The notes beneath the pieces are model-generated. The model had not been told where the DNA came from, did no database searches, and saw only the letters and a list, made by a program, of their open reading frames with translations. Source: an uncultured Clostridia bacterium (GTDB lineage: Bacteria; Bacillota; Clostridia; Oscillospirales; Oscillospiraceae). Taken from it: a stretch of 8,226 nucleotides of DNA. Of the stretch, positions 1-6,390 are shown in pieces; the first letter of the stretch is position 1, and every line of letters begins with the position of its first letter. The DNA is taken from contig CAMHER010000077.1 in NCBI GenBank assembly GCA_946184215.1, positions 1 through 8,226 of the forward strand. The letters run 5' to 3'. The position numbers and the translations under genes were made by a program.

Positions 1-55
1 CGTGAAGGTAACCTATGACCGGCGCGTCATTCGCACGGAAAGATACGATATTCAT
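1..55 (-). CDS. Start of a further operon gene (partial, 18 codons)
   Basis: A reading frame opens on the minus strand with an ATG that overlaps the kduD stop as TGATG, and stays open to the window edge. The visible residues begin MNIVSFRANDAPVIGYLH. No clear Shine-Dalgarno precedes it, so translation would have to be coupled to termination of kduD. The 'APVxGYLH' style of start resembles, from memory, the N terminus of some clostridial alpha/beta-hydrolase esterases found near plant-polysaccharide genes; that is a weak guess from 18 residues. The catalytic part lies outside the window, so no function can be assigned. As the next gene after kduD it probably belongs to the same transcript. Confidence 0.5.
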   Translation of the reverse strand, partial: MNIVSFRANDAPVIGYLH

Positions 56-858
56 CAGGTGGGCTGCTTGCCGATGTAGGCAAGGATGCCGCCGTCAACG
101 TACAGGATATGGCCGTTGACAAAGTTGGAGGCGTCGGAGGCCAGGAAGACAGCGGGGCCCATCAGGTCAGCGGTCTCGCCCCAGCGGGCGGCCGGCGTCT
201 TGGCAACGATAAACTGGTCGAAGGGGTGACGGCTGCCGTCAGCCTGCCGCTCGCGCAGCGGAGCGGTCTGCGGCGTGGCAATGTAGCCGGGGCCGATGCC
301 GTTGCACTGGATGTTGTACTCGCCGTATTCCGAGCAGATGTTGCGGGTGAGCATTTTCAAGCCGCCCTTGGCCGCCGCGTAGGCAGATACCGTCTCGCGG
401 CCCAGCTCGCTCATCATCGAGCAGATGTTGATGATCTTGCCGTGGCCCTTCTTGATCATGCCGGGGATGACGGCCTTGGAGACGATGAAGGGGGCGTTGA
501 GGTCAATGTCGATGACCTGGCGGAAATCGGCAGCGCTCATCTCCAGCATCGGGATGCGCTTGATAATGCCGGCGTTGTTGACCAGGATGTCGATCGTGCC
601 GACCTCTTCCTCGATCTGGGCGACCATGGCCTTGACCTCTTCCTCATTGGTCACGTCGCAGTAATAGCCGTGGGCGTCGATGCCCTTTTCGGCATAGGCC
701 TTCATGGCCGCTTCCATATGATGCTCGCCGCGGCAGTTGAAGCAGATCTTCGCGCCGGCGGCGGCATACGCCTCCGCAATGGCAAAGCCGATGCCGTAGG
801 CCGCACCGGTGATCAGGGCTACCTTGCCCTCCAGGGAAAAGCTCTTCATAATGTCCAT
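55..858 (-). CDS. kduD: SDR dehydrogenase, KduD / gluconate 5-dehydrogenase type
   Basis: A 267-residue cytoplasmic short-chain dehydrogenase. Its likely role is NAD(P)H-dependent reduction of 2,5-diketo-3-deoxygluconate (the KduI product) to 2-keto-3-deoxygluconate. Visible motifs are the nucleotide-binding TGAAYGIG at residues 17-24, NNAG at 94-97, the catalytic-tetrad Asn121, Ser147, and YAAAK at 160-164 supplying Tyr160 and Lys164. All key residues are intact. The sequence and the C-terminal GGILAYIGKQP closely resemble the streptococcal proteins called gluconate 5-dehydrogenase, some of which were later shown to act in unsaturated-uronate catabolism. The gene lies 19 bases after kduI, which favours the KduD role over gluconate oxidation. 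The start at 858 is chosen because GAGGAGG (868-874) sits 9 bases upstream; Met4 would be too far away. Confidence 0.9.
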   Translation of the reverse strand: MDIMKSFSLEGKVALITGAAYGIGFAIAEAYAAAGAKICFNCRGEHHMEAAMKAYAEKGIDAHGYYCDVTNEEEVKAMVAQIEEEVGTIDILVNNAGIIKRIPMLEMSAADFRQVIDIDLNAPFIVSKAVIPGMIKKGHGKIINICSMMSELGRETVSAYAAAKGGLKMLTRNICSEYGEYNIQCNGIGPGYIATPQTAPLRERQADGSRHPFDQFIVAKTPAARWGETADLMGPAVFLASDASNFVNGHILYVDGGILAYIGKQPT

Positions 859-867
859 TTCGTTCAG

Positions 868-874
868 CCTCCTC
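868..874 (-). promoter_or_regulatory. Ribosome binding site deciding the kduD start
   Basis: The minus strand reads GAGGAGG, a near-perfect anti-16S match, 9 bases before the ATG at 858. It lies within the 19-base gap after the kduI stop. It supports Met1 over the in-frame Met4. Confidence 0.8.
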
Positions 875-877
875 AGA

Positions 878-1720
878 TTATTTCAGTTGATTGGTGGGAA
901 TGGTGTCCATGTCGTCAAATTCCTGGTTTTCGCCGCCCATGGCCCAAATGAAGGTGTAATTGCTGGTTCCCGCGCCGGCGTGGATCGACCAGGACGGGGA
1001 GATGACCGCCTGCTCGTTGGTCATCACGATGTGGCGCGTCTCCTGTCCCTGGCCCATCATGTGGAACACGACCTGATCCTCGGGCACTTCAAAGTACATA
1101 TACACTTCCATGCGGCGCTCGGGGGTGTGCGCGGGCATCGTGTTCCAGACACTGCCGCTCTCCAGCACCGTCATGCCCATGGACAGCTGGCAGGTGGGAA
1201 GCACGGCCGGGTGGATGAACTGATTGATGACGCGCTTGTTGGAGGTGGCAGCTTCGCCGCAGGGGCGCTTGTTGGCGTCGGCAAGCTTCAGAAGCCGCGT
1301 CTCATAGCTGCGGTGCGCCGGGGCGGAGACCATGTAGAATTTGGCGGGGCAGGCCGGATCGTCGCTGGCAAAGAGGATTTCTTTTGCTCCCATGGTGATA
1401 TACAGGCAGTCCTTGTAGCCCAGCGCGTATACCGTGCCGTCCACGGTGATGCTCCCCGAGCCGCCGATGTTGAAGATGCCGATCTCGCGGCGCTCCAGGA
1501 AATAGTGCGTGCCGAAGTTTGCCCAGACGTCGATCCCCTTATCGATGGGGACGCTTTCATGGACGGGCATGCAGCCCAGCGTCACCATCCGGTCCACATG
1601 GCTGTAGACCGCCGTCACGCTGTCCGGCACGTACAGATTCTCGATCAGAAATTCTTTTCGCAGTTCCTCGGTGGTATAGCGCTTGACGTCATTGGGGTTT
1701 GCGGAATAACGAATATCCAT
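878..1720 (-). CDS. kduI: 5-keto-4-deoxyuronate isomerase KduI
   Basis: A 280-residue protein matching the whole length of the cupin-fold isomerase KduI (E. coli protein about 278 residues). It converts 4-deoxy-L-threo-5-hexosulose uronate, released from unsaturated oligogalacturonides, into 3-deoxy-D-glycero-2,5-hexodiulosonate. Family blocks seen in order are YFLERREIGIFNIGG-like (73-87), CQLSMGM (177-183), WNTMPAH (192-198), RRMEVYMYF (202-210), FHMMGQ-QETRHIV (219-232), NEQAVISPSWSIH (235-247) and ENQEFDDMD (264-272). By recalled alignment to E. coli KduI (zinc ligands His196, His198, Glu203, His245), His198, Glu205 and His247 here are conserved. The second histidine is replaced by Pro200. 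Whether the enzyme is fully active is therefore open. The gene sits 11 bases after the ATPase gene and is followed directly by kduD, the standard pathway pair. Confidence 0.95.
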   Translation of the reverse strand: MDIRYSANPNDVKRYTTEELRKEFLIENLYVPDSVTAVYSHVDRMVTLGCMPVHESVPIDKGIDVWANFGTHYFLERREIGIFNIGGSGSITVDGTVYALGYKDCLYITMGAKEILFASDDPACPAKFYMVSAPAHRSYETRLLKLADANKRPCGEAATSNKRVINQFIHPAVLPTCQLSMGMTVLESGSVWNTMPAHTPERRMEVYMYFEVPEDQVVFHMMGQGQETRHIVMTNEQAVISPSWSIHAGAGTSNYTFIWAMGGENQEFDDMDTIPTNQLK

Positions 1721-1727
1721 GCTTTTT

Positions 1728-1734
1728 CTCCTTA
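1728..1734 (-). promoter_or_regulatory. kduI ribosome binding site merged with upstream stop
   Basis: The minus strand reads TAAGGAG, 7 bases before the kduI ATG at 1720. Its TAA is the stop codon of the preceding ABC ATPase gene. A ribosome finishing the ATPase covers this site, so translation of kduI is probably coupled to it. Confidence 0.75.
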
Positions 1735-2811
1735 TTTGATAACTTTTTCCGTCTCGCCGTCGAAGAGATAGACGCTCTCATACGGGATCGAGAAGGAAAG
1801 CTTGCTGTCAATCTCAGGCGTGTCGTGCGGATCGACCTTCAGGATGGCGTGCAGATCCTGCATGACGATGTAGACGTTGGTGTTGTCGCCCAGCATCTCC
1901 GTCAGCTCCACGTCGGCGCTCAGCACATAGGCGTCCTCGTGCGAGCCGAGACGGATCGCTTCGGGGCGGAAGCCGAAGACGATCTCGCGGCCTTCATACT
2001 GTGCCAGCTTGTCTTTCAGCTTGTGGGACAGGTCCACCTGCACGCCGCCCACGTCCAGCTTGCCGCCCTGCACCTTGCCGCGCACGAAGTTCATCGGCGG
2101 CTCGCCGATGAAGCCTGCAACGAAAACGTTGGCCGGGTCGAAATACAGCTCGCGCGGGGTGCCGACCTGCTGGACATAGCCGTCCTTCATGACGACGATC
2201 CTGTCGGCCATCGTCATGGCCTCCGTCTGGTCATGGGTGACGTAGATGGTAGTGGCGCCGGTCTCGCGGTGGATCTGGGTGATTTCGGAGCGCATGGTAA
2301 CGCGCTGCTTGGCGTCCAGGTTTGAAAGCGGCTCGTCCATCAGGAAGATCCCCACCTTGCGGATCAGCGCACGGCCAATGGCCACACGCTGACGCTGGCC
2401 GCCGGAGAGCGCGCGGGGCAGCCGGTCGAGATAGTCTGTCAGGCCCAGGATGCGGGCAGTATTGCGCACCTTCTCGTCGATGTAGTCCTCATCCGCGCCC
2501 TGAAGCTCCAGACCGAAGGCGATGTTGTCATAGACCGTCATCTGCGGATAGAGGGCGTAGCTCTGGAAAACCATGGCCACACCGCGCTGTCTCGGTCCCA
2601 TCTCGTTGGCGCGTTTGCCGTCTATTAAAAATTCGCCGTTGGAGATGTCCTCCAGCCCCGCGATCATGCGCAGCGTGGTAGACTTTCCGCAGCCGGAGGG
2701 GCCGACGAAAACGATAAACTCGCCCTTCTCCATGTCCAGATTGAAATCATGGACCGCGTGGAAGCCGTTGGGGTAGATCTTGTTGATGTTTTTCAGCGTT
2801 AAGTAGGCCAT
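1732..2811 (-). CDS. msmX: Sugar ABC transporter ATPase, MsmX/UgpC family
   Basis: A complete 359-residue ATP-hydrolysing subunit of a carbohydrate importer of the MsmX/MalK/UgpC family, acting on the inner face of the membrane. Motifs seen are Walker A GPSGCGKST (37-45), Q-loop Gln83, signature LSGGQ (135-139), Walker B GIFLMDE (154-160), D-loop SNLD (163-166) and H-loop His193 in VTHDQTEAMT. The C-terminal ~120 residues from about 235 form the TOBE/OB-fold regulatory domain typical of the family. No permease or binding-protein gene is next to it. In Firmicutes such ATPases often serve several importers, so it probably energises an oligogalacturonide or rhamnogalacturonan-fragment importer encoded elsewhere. 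It is first in the operon with kduI and kduD. The start at 2811 is supported by AAGGGGG seven bases upstream. Substrate identity is inferred from context only. Confidence 0.92.
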   Translation of the reverse strand: MAYLTLKNINKIYPNGFHAVHDFNLDMEKGEFIVFVGPSGCGKSTTLRMIAGLEDISNGEFLIDGKRANEMGPRQRGVAMVFQSYALYPQMTVYDNIAFGLELQGADEDYIDEKVRNTARILGLTDYLDRLPRALSGGQRQRVAIGRALIRKVGIFLMDEPLSNLDAKQRVTMRSEITQIHRETGATTIYVTHDQTEAMTMADRIVVMKDGYVQQVGTPRELYFDPANVFVAGFIGEPPMNFVRGKVQGGKLDVGGVQVDLSHKLKDKLAQYEGREIVFGFRPEAIRLGSHEDAYVLSADVELTEMLGDNTNVYIVMQDLHAILKVDPHDTPEIDSKLSFSIPYESVYLFDGETEKVIK

Positions 2812-2827
2812 TTTGAATCCCCCTTGA

Positions 2828-2873
2828 TCGTATGGTTATTCTGTTTATATGGACAAAACGGATGTCGTATGGT
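2828..2873. promoter_or_regulatory. Candidate operator: repeated TCGTATGGT/TATGG elements
   Basis: The gap between the divergent ATPase and AraC genes contains a 9-base direct repeat TCGTATGGT at 2828-2836 and 2865-2873. A third copy of the core TATGG occurs at 2848-2852, so the cores start at 2831, 2848 and 2868. Direct repeats in the gap beside an AraC-family gene are typical of binding half-sites for such regulators. The middle copy overlaps the candidate promoter elements of both genes. Binding is inferred; the repeats are short and could be chance. Confidence 0.4.
2844..2849 (-). promoter_or_regulatory. Candidate -10 element for the ATPase-kduI-kduD operon
   Basis: The minus strand reads TATAAA, which would place a transcription start near 2837, about 26 bases before the ATPase ATG and ahead of its AAGGGGG ribosome site. 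No good -35 lies at the right distance, as expected for an activator-dependent promoter. An alternative pair on the same strand is TTGTCC followed after 18 bases by TACGAT. Confidence 0.35.
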
Positions 2874-2878
2874 ACACT
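2850..2878 (+). promoter_or_regulatory. Candidate promoter of the AraC-family gene
   Basis: TGGACA (2850-2855, five of six matches to TTGACA) is followed after 17 bases by TACACT (2873-2878, four of six matches to TATAAT). This predicts a start near 2885 and a short leader of about 20 bases holding the ribosome site AGGAAGGG before the ATG at 2905. The -35 abuts the candidate -10 of the divergent operon. Confidence 0.5.
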
Positions 2879-2904
2879 AATTCAGTGGAAAGGAAGGGAT
2901 TGCC

Positions 2905-3690
2905 ATGAATCAGGTCATTTATGCGGGAAAGCATTTGCTGACATATTCGGTCCCCCGGCACGCGCACAGCAGCTGGGAGCTGATCTACTGCACCAGCGGG
3001 GAGGGCTCGCTGCGCTTTGACGGCTTTTCCATCGCGTACAGGGAGCACGACCTTGTGATCATCCCGCCTATGGTCCAGCACAGCAACGACAGCGAGCGGG
3101 GCTTTACCAACCTTCATCTCAATCTGGTCGAGCCGCGCCTTTATCTGCAGGAGCCCACGCTGATCCGGGATACCGACGACCTTTTCCTTTTTCACGCGAT
3201 GTCGGCCGCCTTTTTCTTTTTCAGCACAGAGCCCGGCCGTGAAAACGCGCTGCTCTCTTCCTATGCCAATGTGATCGTCGATCTGATCCAGTTCCGGCTG
3301 AAGACGCCGGTAAGAAGCGGCGTTGTCGAAGAGATCCACAACGCCATCATCCGGAATTATCCGGATGAAAACTTTGAGCTGGACCGCTTTCTGCAGTCGC
3401 TCCCTTTCAATTACGATTATCTCCGCAAGCGCTTCAAAAGCGAGATGGGCACGACGCCGCACCGGCTTTTGAGTGAAACGCGGCTTCAGGCCGCGGCGGA
3501 GTATCTGCGCTTCCCGTCCATCCAGGAGAACAGCATCTCGGAAATCGCACACCTGTGCGGCTTTCGCGAGCCGCTGTATTTTTCGCGGATGTTCAAAAAC
3601 TATTACGGTCTCTCCCCCAGGGATTATCAGCGCCTTTCGCAGGAGGAGCGGCCGCGGCACGACGCCGAGAGCATCAAGATCCGGCCCTGA
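2905..3690 (+). CDS. AraC-family transcriptional regulator
   Basis: A 261-residue regulator with an N-terminal cupin-like sugar-sensing half and a C-terminal AraC DNA-binding domain. The N-terminal part has the usual HxHxxxWEL-type opening (His19, His21, Trp24-Leu26) and a strand region IIPPMVQH (52-59). The two helix-turn-helix units lie at about 158-180 and 208-232, with the family signature ISEIAHLCGF (211-220) and YFSRMFKNYYGLSPRDY (225-241). It is the only plus-strand gene and is divergent from the ATPase-kduI-kduD operon, so it most likely controls that operon, probably also the GH28/GH105 cluster, in response to a uronate intermediate. The effector is not visible from sequence. The start is set by AGGAAGGG just upstream. 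Its 3' end lies 3 bases from the end of the GH105 gene. Confidence 0.92.
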   Translation: MNQVIYAGKHLLTYSVPRHAHSSWELIYCTSGEGSLRFDGFSIAYREHDLVIIPPMVQHSNDSERGFTNLHLNLVEPRLYLQEPTLIRDTDDLFLFHAMSAAFFFFSTEPGRENALLSSYANVIVDLIQFRLKTPVRSGVVEEIHNAIIRNYPDENFELDRFLQSLPFNYDYLRKRFKSEMGTTPHRLLSETRLQAAAEYLRFPSIQENSISEIAHLCGFREPLYFSRMFKNYYGLSPRDYQRLSQEERPRHDAESIKIRP

Positions 3691-3693
3691 TCC

Positions 3694-4815
3694 TTACAGC
3701 CGCTTGATCTCTGTGTAGCACAGCAGGAAGGGCGCCACGCCCTTGGCGTCGTTCTGAACCACGGGCTCGGAAATATAATAGGCGTAGCTGCCGTCCCGGC
3801 GGCGGTTGTTCTCGGGGCCGAGGCCCGCCACCAGGCAGATCCCGCCCAGGTTCAGCTGCCCGTCTGTAAACGACAGATATCGATCCACGATGCCGCGGAA
3901 GGTCTTTTCGCCTTTTGCGGCATATGCTTTATCCAGCACGCCGAGCCTTGCTCCCTTGAGCATGGCATAGGCCAGCATGCTGCTGCCGCTGGTCTCCAGA
4001 TAATTTCCGTCCCGGCCGCCCTGATCCACGACCTGCCAGTACAGGCCGCTGTCCGGATCGGCATAGCGGGAAACGCCCGCCATCAGCTCGACGAGGATCT
4101 CGCGGACGCGCGTCTGTTCCTTCCCCGCGGGCAGGATCTCCGCCAGATCGGCAAGCGCAACGGCAAACCAGCCGATGCTGCGCAGCCAGAAGCTTTTCGA
4201 GCAGCCGGTCACGGGATCGGCCCAAAAGGCCGTGCGGCTTGCGTCATAGCCGTGATAGTAAAGGCCCTTTTCCGCATCGTACATGCGCAAGCGGACCGTT
4301 TCGATCTGCCGGAGCGTATCGGCGTAGTCCCCGCTTCCGAATTCACGCTCAAAGAGCGCGTAGAAGGGCTGCGCCATATACAGCCCGTCCAGCCAGACCT
4401 GGTTGGGATAGATGGCCTTGTGCCAGAAGCTGCCCTCTGCCGTGCGCGGCTGCTCCTCCAGCTGCTGCCGGAGGATCCGGGCGGCTTTTTTATATTTTTC
4501 CTTGCCTGTTTTCCGATACAGCGGGAAGAGCACGCGCCCCTCGTTGATGTCGTCGAGGTTGTATTTCTCCGGCTCATAGCTGAAGATATTCCCGTCCTCG
4601 GAAACGAACCAGTCGATATACTGTTCGGCGAAATCCTCATACTGTCTCTCGCCGGTGATCTCGCTCATGGCCAGCAGCGCGGTCATCATGCAGCCGTCGA
4701 TATAATTCCAGCTGGCGCTCTTCCCCTGCCGAACTTTTTCGATGTTCCAGACCGTGGCCTCGGGCGTAGATTCCCGGATCAGGCGCTGGACATAGGCATC
4801 GATCTGCTGATACAT
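3694..4815 (-). CDS. yteR: GH105 unsaturated rhamnogalacturonyl/galacturonyl hydrolase
   Basis: A 373-residue (alpha/alpha)6-barrel hydrolase of family GH105, the size of B. subtilis YteR. It hydrates and cleaves the unsaturated uronate at the non-reducing end of lyase products, releasing 5-keto-4-deoxyuronate, the substrate of KduI. Asp143 in NQVWLDGLYM (138-147) falls at the same number as the proposed catalytic Asp143 of YteR. Other family features are HKAIYP (132-137), YYHGYD (186-191), FWLRSIGWF (209-217, the WxRxxGW motif) and a C-terminal GLGPENNRRRDGSYAYYISEP-like block around 331-351. There is no signal peptide, so it acts in the cytoplasm on imported oligosaccharides. It starts 12 bases after the GH28 stop. 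Whether the aglycone is rhamnose (YteR-type) or galacturonate cannot be decided from sequence. The gene converges on araC with a 3-base gap. Confidence 0.93.
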   Translation of the reverse strand: MYQQIDAYVQRLIRESTPEATVWNIEKVRQGKSASWNYIDGCMMTALLAMSEITGERQYEDFAEQYIDWFVSEDGNIFSYEPEKYNLDDINEGRVLFPLYRKTGKEKYKKAARILRQQLEEQPRTAEGSFWHKAIYPNQVWLDGLYMAQPFYALFEREFGSGDYADTLRQIETVRLRMYDAEKGLYYHGYDASRTAFWADPVTGCSKSFWLRSIGWFAVALADLAEILPAGKEQTRVREILVELMAGVSRYADPDSGLYWQVVDQGGRDGNYLETSGSSMLAYAMLKGARLGVLDKAYAAKGEKTFRGIVDRYLSFTDGQLNLGGICLVAGLGPENNRRRDGSYAYYISEPVVQNDAKGVAPFLLCYTEIKRL

Positions 4816-4821
4816 GAGCTT

Positions 4822-4830
4822 CCTCCTTCA
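4822..4830 (-). promoter_or_regulatory. GH105 ribosome binding site overlapping the GH28 stop
   Basis: The minus strand reads TGAAGGAGG. TGA is the stop codon of the GH28 gene and AAGGAGG is the ribosome site, six bases before the GH105 ATG at 4815. This implies coupled translation of the two glycosidases and fixes the GH105 start. Confidence 0.8.
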
Positions 4831-6390
4831 GAAATCTTCGGTTTCCAGTGTCTCGTAATGATCGGCGATCAGCTTGTCCCCGATCTCGTTTTCCAGCTTC
4901 ACATCCCGGATTTGAATGTGACGGACATTGTCCAGATACAGGCCGAGACGGCAGCGCTCCTTGGCGAAGTTTTCCATCATCGGAATGCCGGGGCGCGCAT
5001 CGGCGGCAAAGCGGATGCGGATATTCTCCAGCACGACCTCTTCGATGGGCGCCTCGGGAAGGCCGTCGATATAGCAGGCCGCCACCTCCGCGTCGGTGCA
5101 GTCCATGTCTGCAAAGCGGAAGCGGCCCATGCGCGGCGTACGCTCATCCACCGGCAGGCATTGGCGCGACCAGACATATTCGCTCGCGCGGTCAGGGTCG
5201 CAGCAGTTATACCAGAGGTTGATGACAATGGGCGTCAGCACGCCGTCCATGCGGATATTTTCAAAGCTCACGGCGTCGATCCGGCAGTTCTCGCCGCGGC
5301 CGCGGCGGCTTTTGATGCGAAGCCCGCGGTCCGTCCCGCGGAAATAGCACTGGGACACGCTGAGATTGCGCACCCCCGCGCCGATCTCGCTGCCCAGCGT
5401 AACGGCGCCGTGCCCGAAGTCCATCAGGCAATTGCGGATCGTGTGGTGGTCAGCCGGACGGTTGTACTTCCGTCCCAGCTCGATCTTGCCGGACTTGATG
5501 GCGATACAGTCGTCCCCCACCGAAAAGCGGCAGCCGATAATATCCACGCCGTCGCAGGACTCAGGGTCAATGGCGTCGGTGTTGGGGCTGTTCTTGGGAG
5601 CGGAGATGAGCATGTCATAGAAGCGGACATGGCGCGAATAAAACGGATGGAGCTGCCAGGAGGGAGAATTGCAGGCATGGACGCCGTGGACCGTCACGCC
5701 CTCGCAGCGGTTGAAGAACATCAGCCGCGGGCGTGCCGCCGGAAAGCTTTTGAAATCCACCCAGAAGTCGCTCCTCTGCGCGTTGCCGTCCACGCGGCCG
5801 GGGCCGACGAGCGTGATGTCCTCGGCGTACTGCGCCGTCAGAAGAGACTGGTACATGGGCATGGTCTGCCCCTCGAAGCCGGCAAAGCACACATCCTCCC
5901 CGTCGGTGAGGGACTGCACAGCGATGGGGTAATCGGCCCGCTCAGTCCAGCCCAGCAGCACCGCGCCGGAGGTGAACTCCAGCGTGATATGGCTCTTGAG
6001 GATCAGGGGGCGGCTCAGATAGATGCCGGCGGGAAAAACCAGCCGTCCGCCCGCGGGCAGATACAGGATGGCCCGCTCGATGGCGTCCGTATCGTCGCTG
6101 GTGCCGTCGCCGCGCGCGCCGAAAAGGCGCACATCGATCGCGCAGCTCTCGCCGGCCGTGCGGAAGCACAGCTCGCCGTTCAGAGCGGCGCCCTTTATCG
6201 TCAGGGTGTATTCCCTGTCCGGCGCAAGGCCGAAGAGGGAAAACACATTGGTTTCCGATTCAAATTGTTTTACGCCGTCGAGCAGCACGTCAAAGCGCTC
6301 AGGCGCGTAGTATGGCGTATCGTTTATCAGCTCGAAGCAGGCGGAGCTTGCCCCGCAGTACAGAGTCTTGAGCATAGAACACCCCGTCAT
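4828..6390 (-). CDS. GH28 polygalacturonase, cytoplasmic
   Basis: A 520-residue family 28 glycosidase (right-handed beta-helix) that hydrolyses alpha-1,4 galacturonosyl, or alternating galacturonate-rhamnose, linkages. An N-terminal beta-sandwich-like module spans about residues 8-80 (NVFSLFGLAPDREYTLTI). The helix domain opens at LFGARGDGTSDDTDAI (89-104). The four GH28 active-site blocks are intact: NTD (270-272), GDD (292-294, with Asp293 and Asp294), GHG (326-328, with His327) and RIK (358-360). No signal peptide is seen, pointing to an intracellular enzyme, probably exo-acting on imported oligomers. The start at 6390 overlaps the preceding stop as ATGA. However, Met6 (ATG at 6375) begins MLKTLYCG, is preceded by GGGG at good spacing, and may be the true start. 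It belongs with the GH105 gene that follows. Confidence 0.92.
   Translation of the reverse strand: MTGCSMLKTLYCGASSACFELINDTPYYAPERFDVLLDGVKQFESETNVFSLFGLAPDREYTLTIKGAALNGELCFRTAGESCAIDVRLFGARGDGTSDDTDAIERAILYLPAGGRLVFPAGIYLSRPLILKSHITLEFTSGAVLLGWTERADYPIAVQSLTDGEDVCFAGFEGQTMPMYQSLLTAQYAEDITLVGPGRVDGNAQRSDFWVDFKSFPAARPRLMFFNRCEGVTVHGVHACNSPSWQLHPFYSRHVRFYDMLISAPKNSPNTDAIDPESCDGVDIIGCRFSVGDDCIAIKSGKIELGRKYNRPADHHTIRNCLMDFGHGAVTLGSEIGAGVRNLSVSQCYFRGTDRGLRIKSRRGRGENCRIDAVSFENIRMDGVLTPIVINLWYNCCDPDRASEYVWSRQCLPVDERTPRMGRFRFADMDCTDAEVAACYIDGLPEAPIEEVVLENIRIRFAADARPGIPMMENFAKERCRLGLYLDNVRHIQIRDVKLENEIGDKLIADHYETLETEDF

Noticed and set aside
109..1771. Long plus-strand open frames opposite kduD and kduI (109-951 and 809-1771)
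   Set aside because: Both are mirror frames of recognisable genes with no family resemblance or plausible ribosome site.
2845..3660. A 271-codon minus-strand frame opposite the AraC gene
   Set aside because: It shadows a full-length AraC regulator and would cross the promoter region of the divergent operon.
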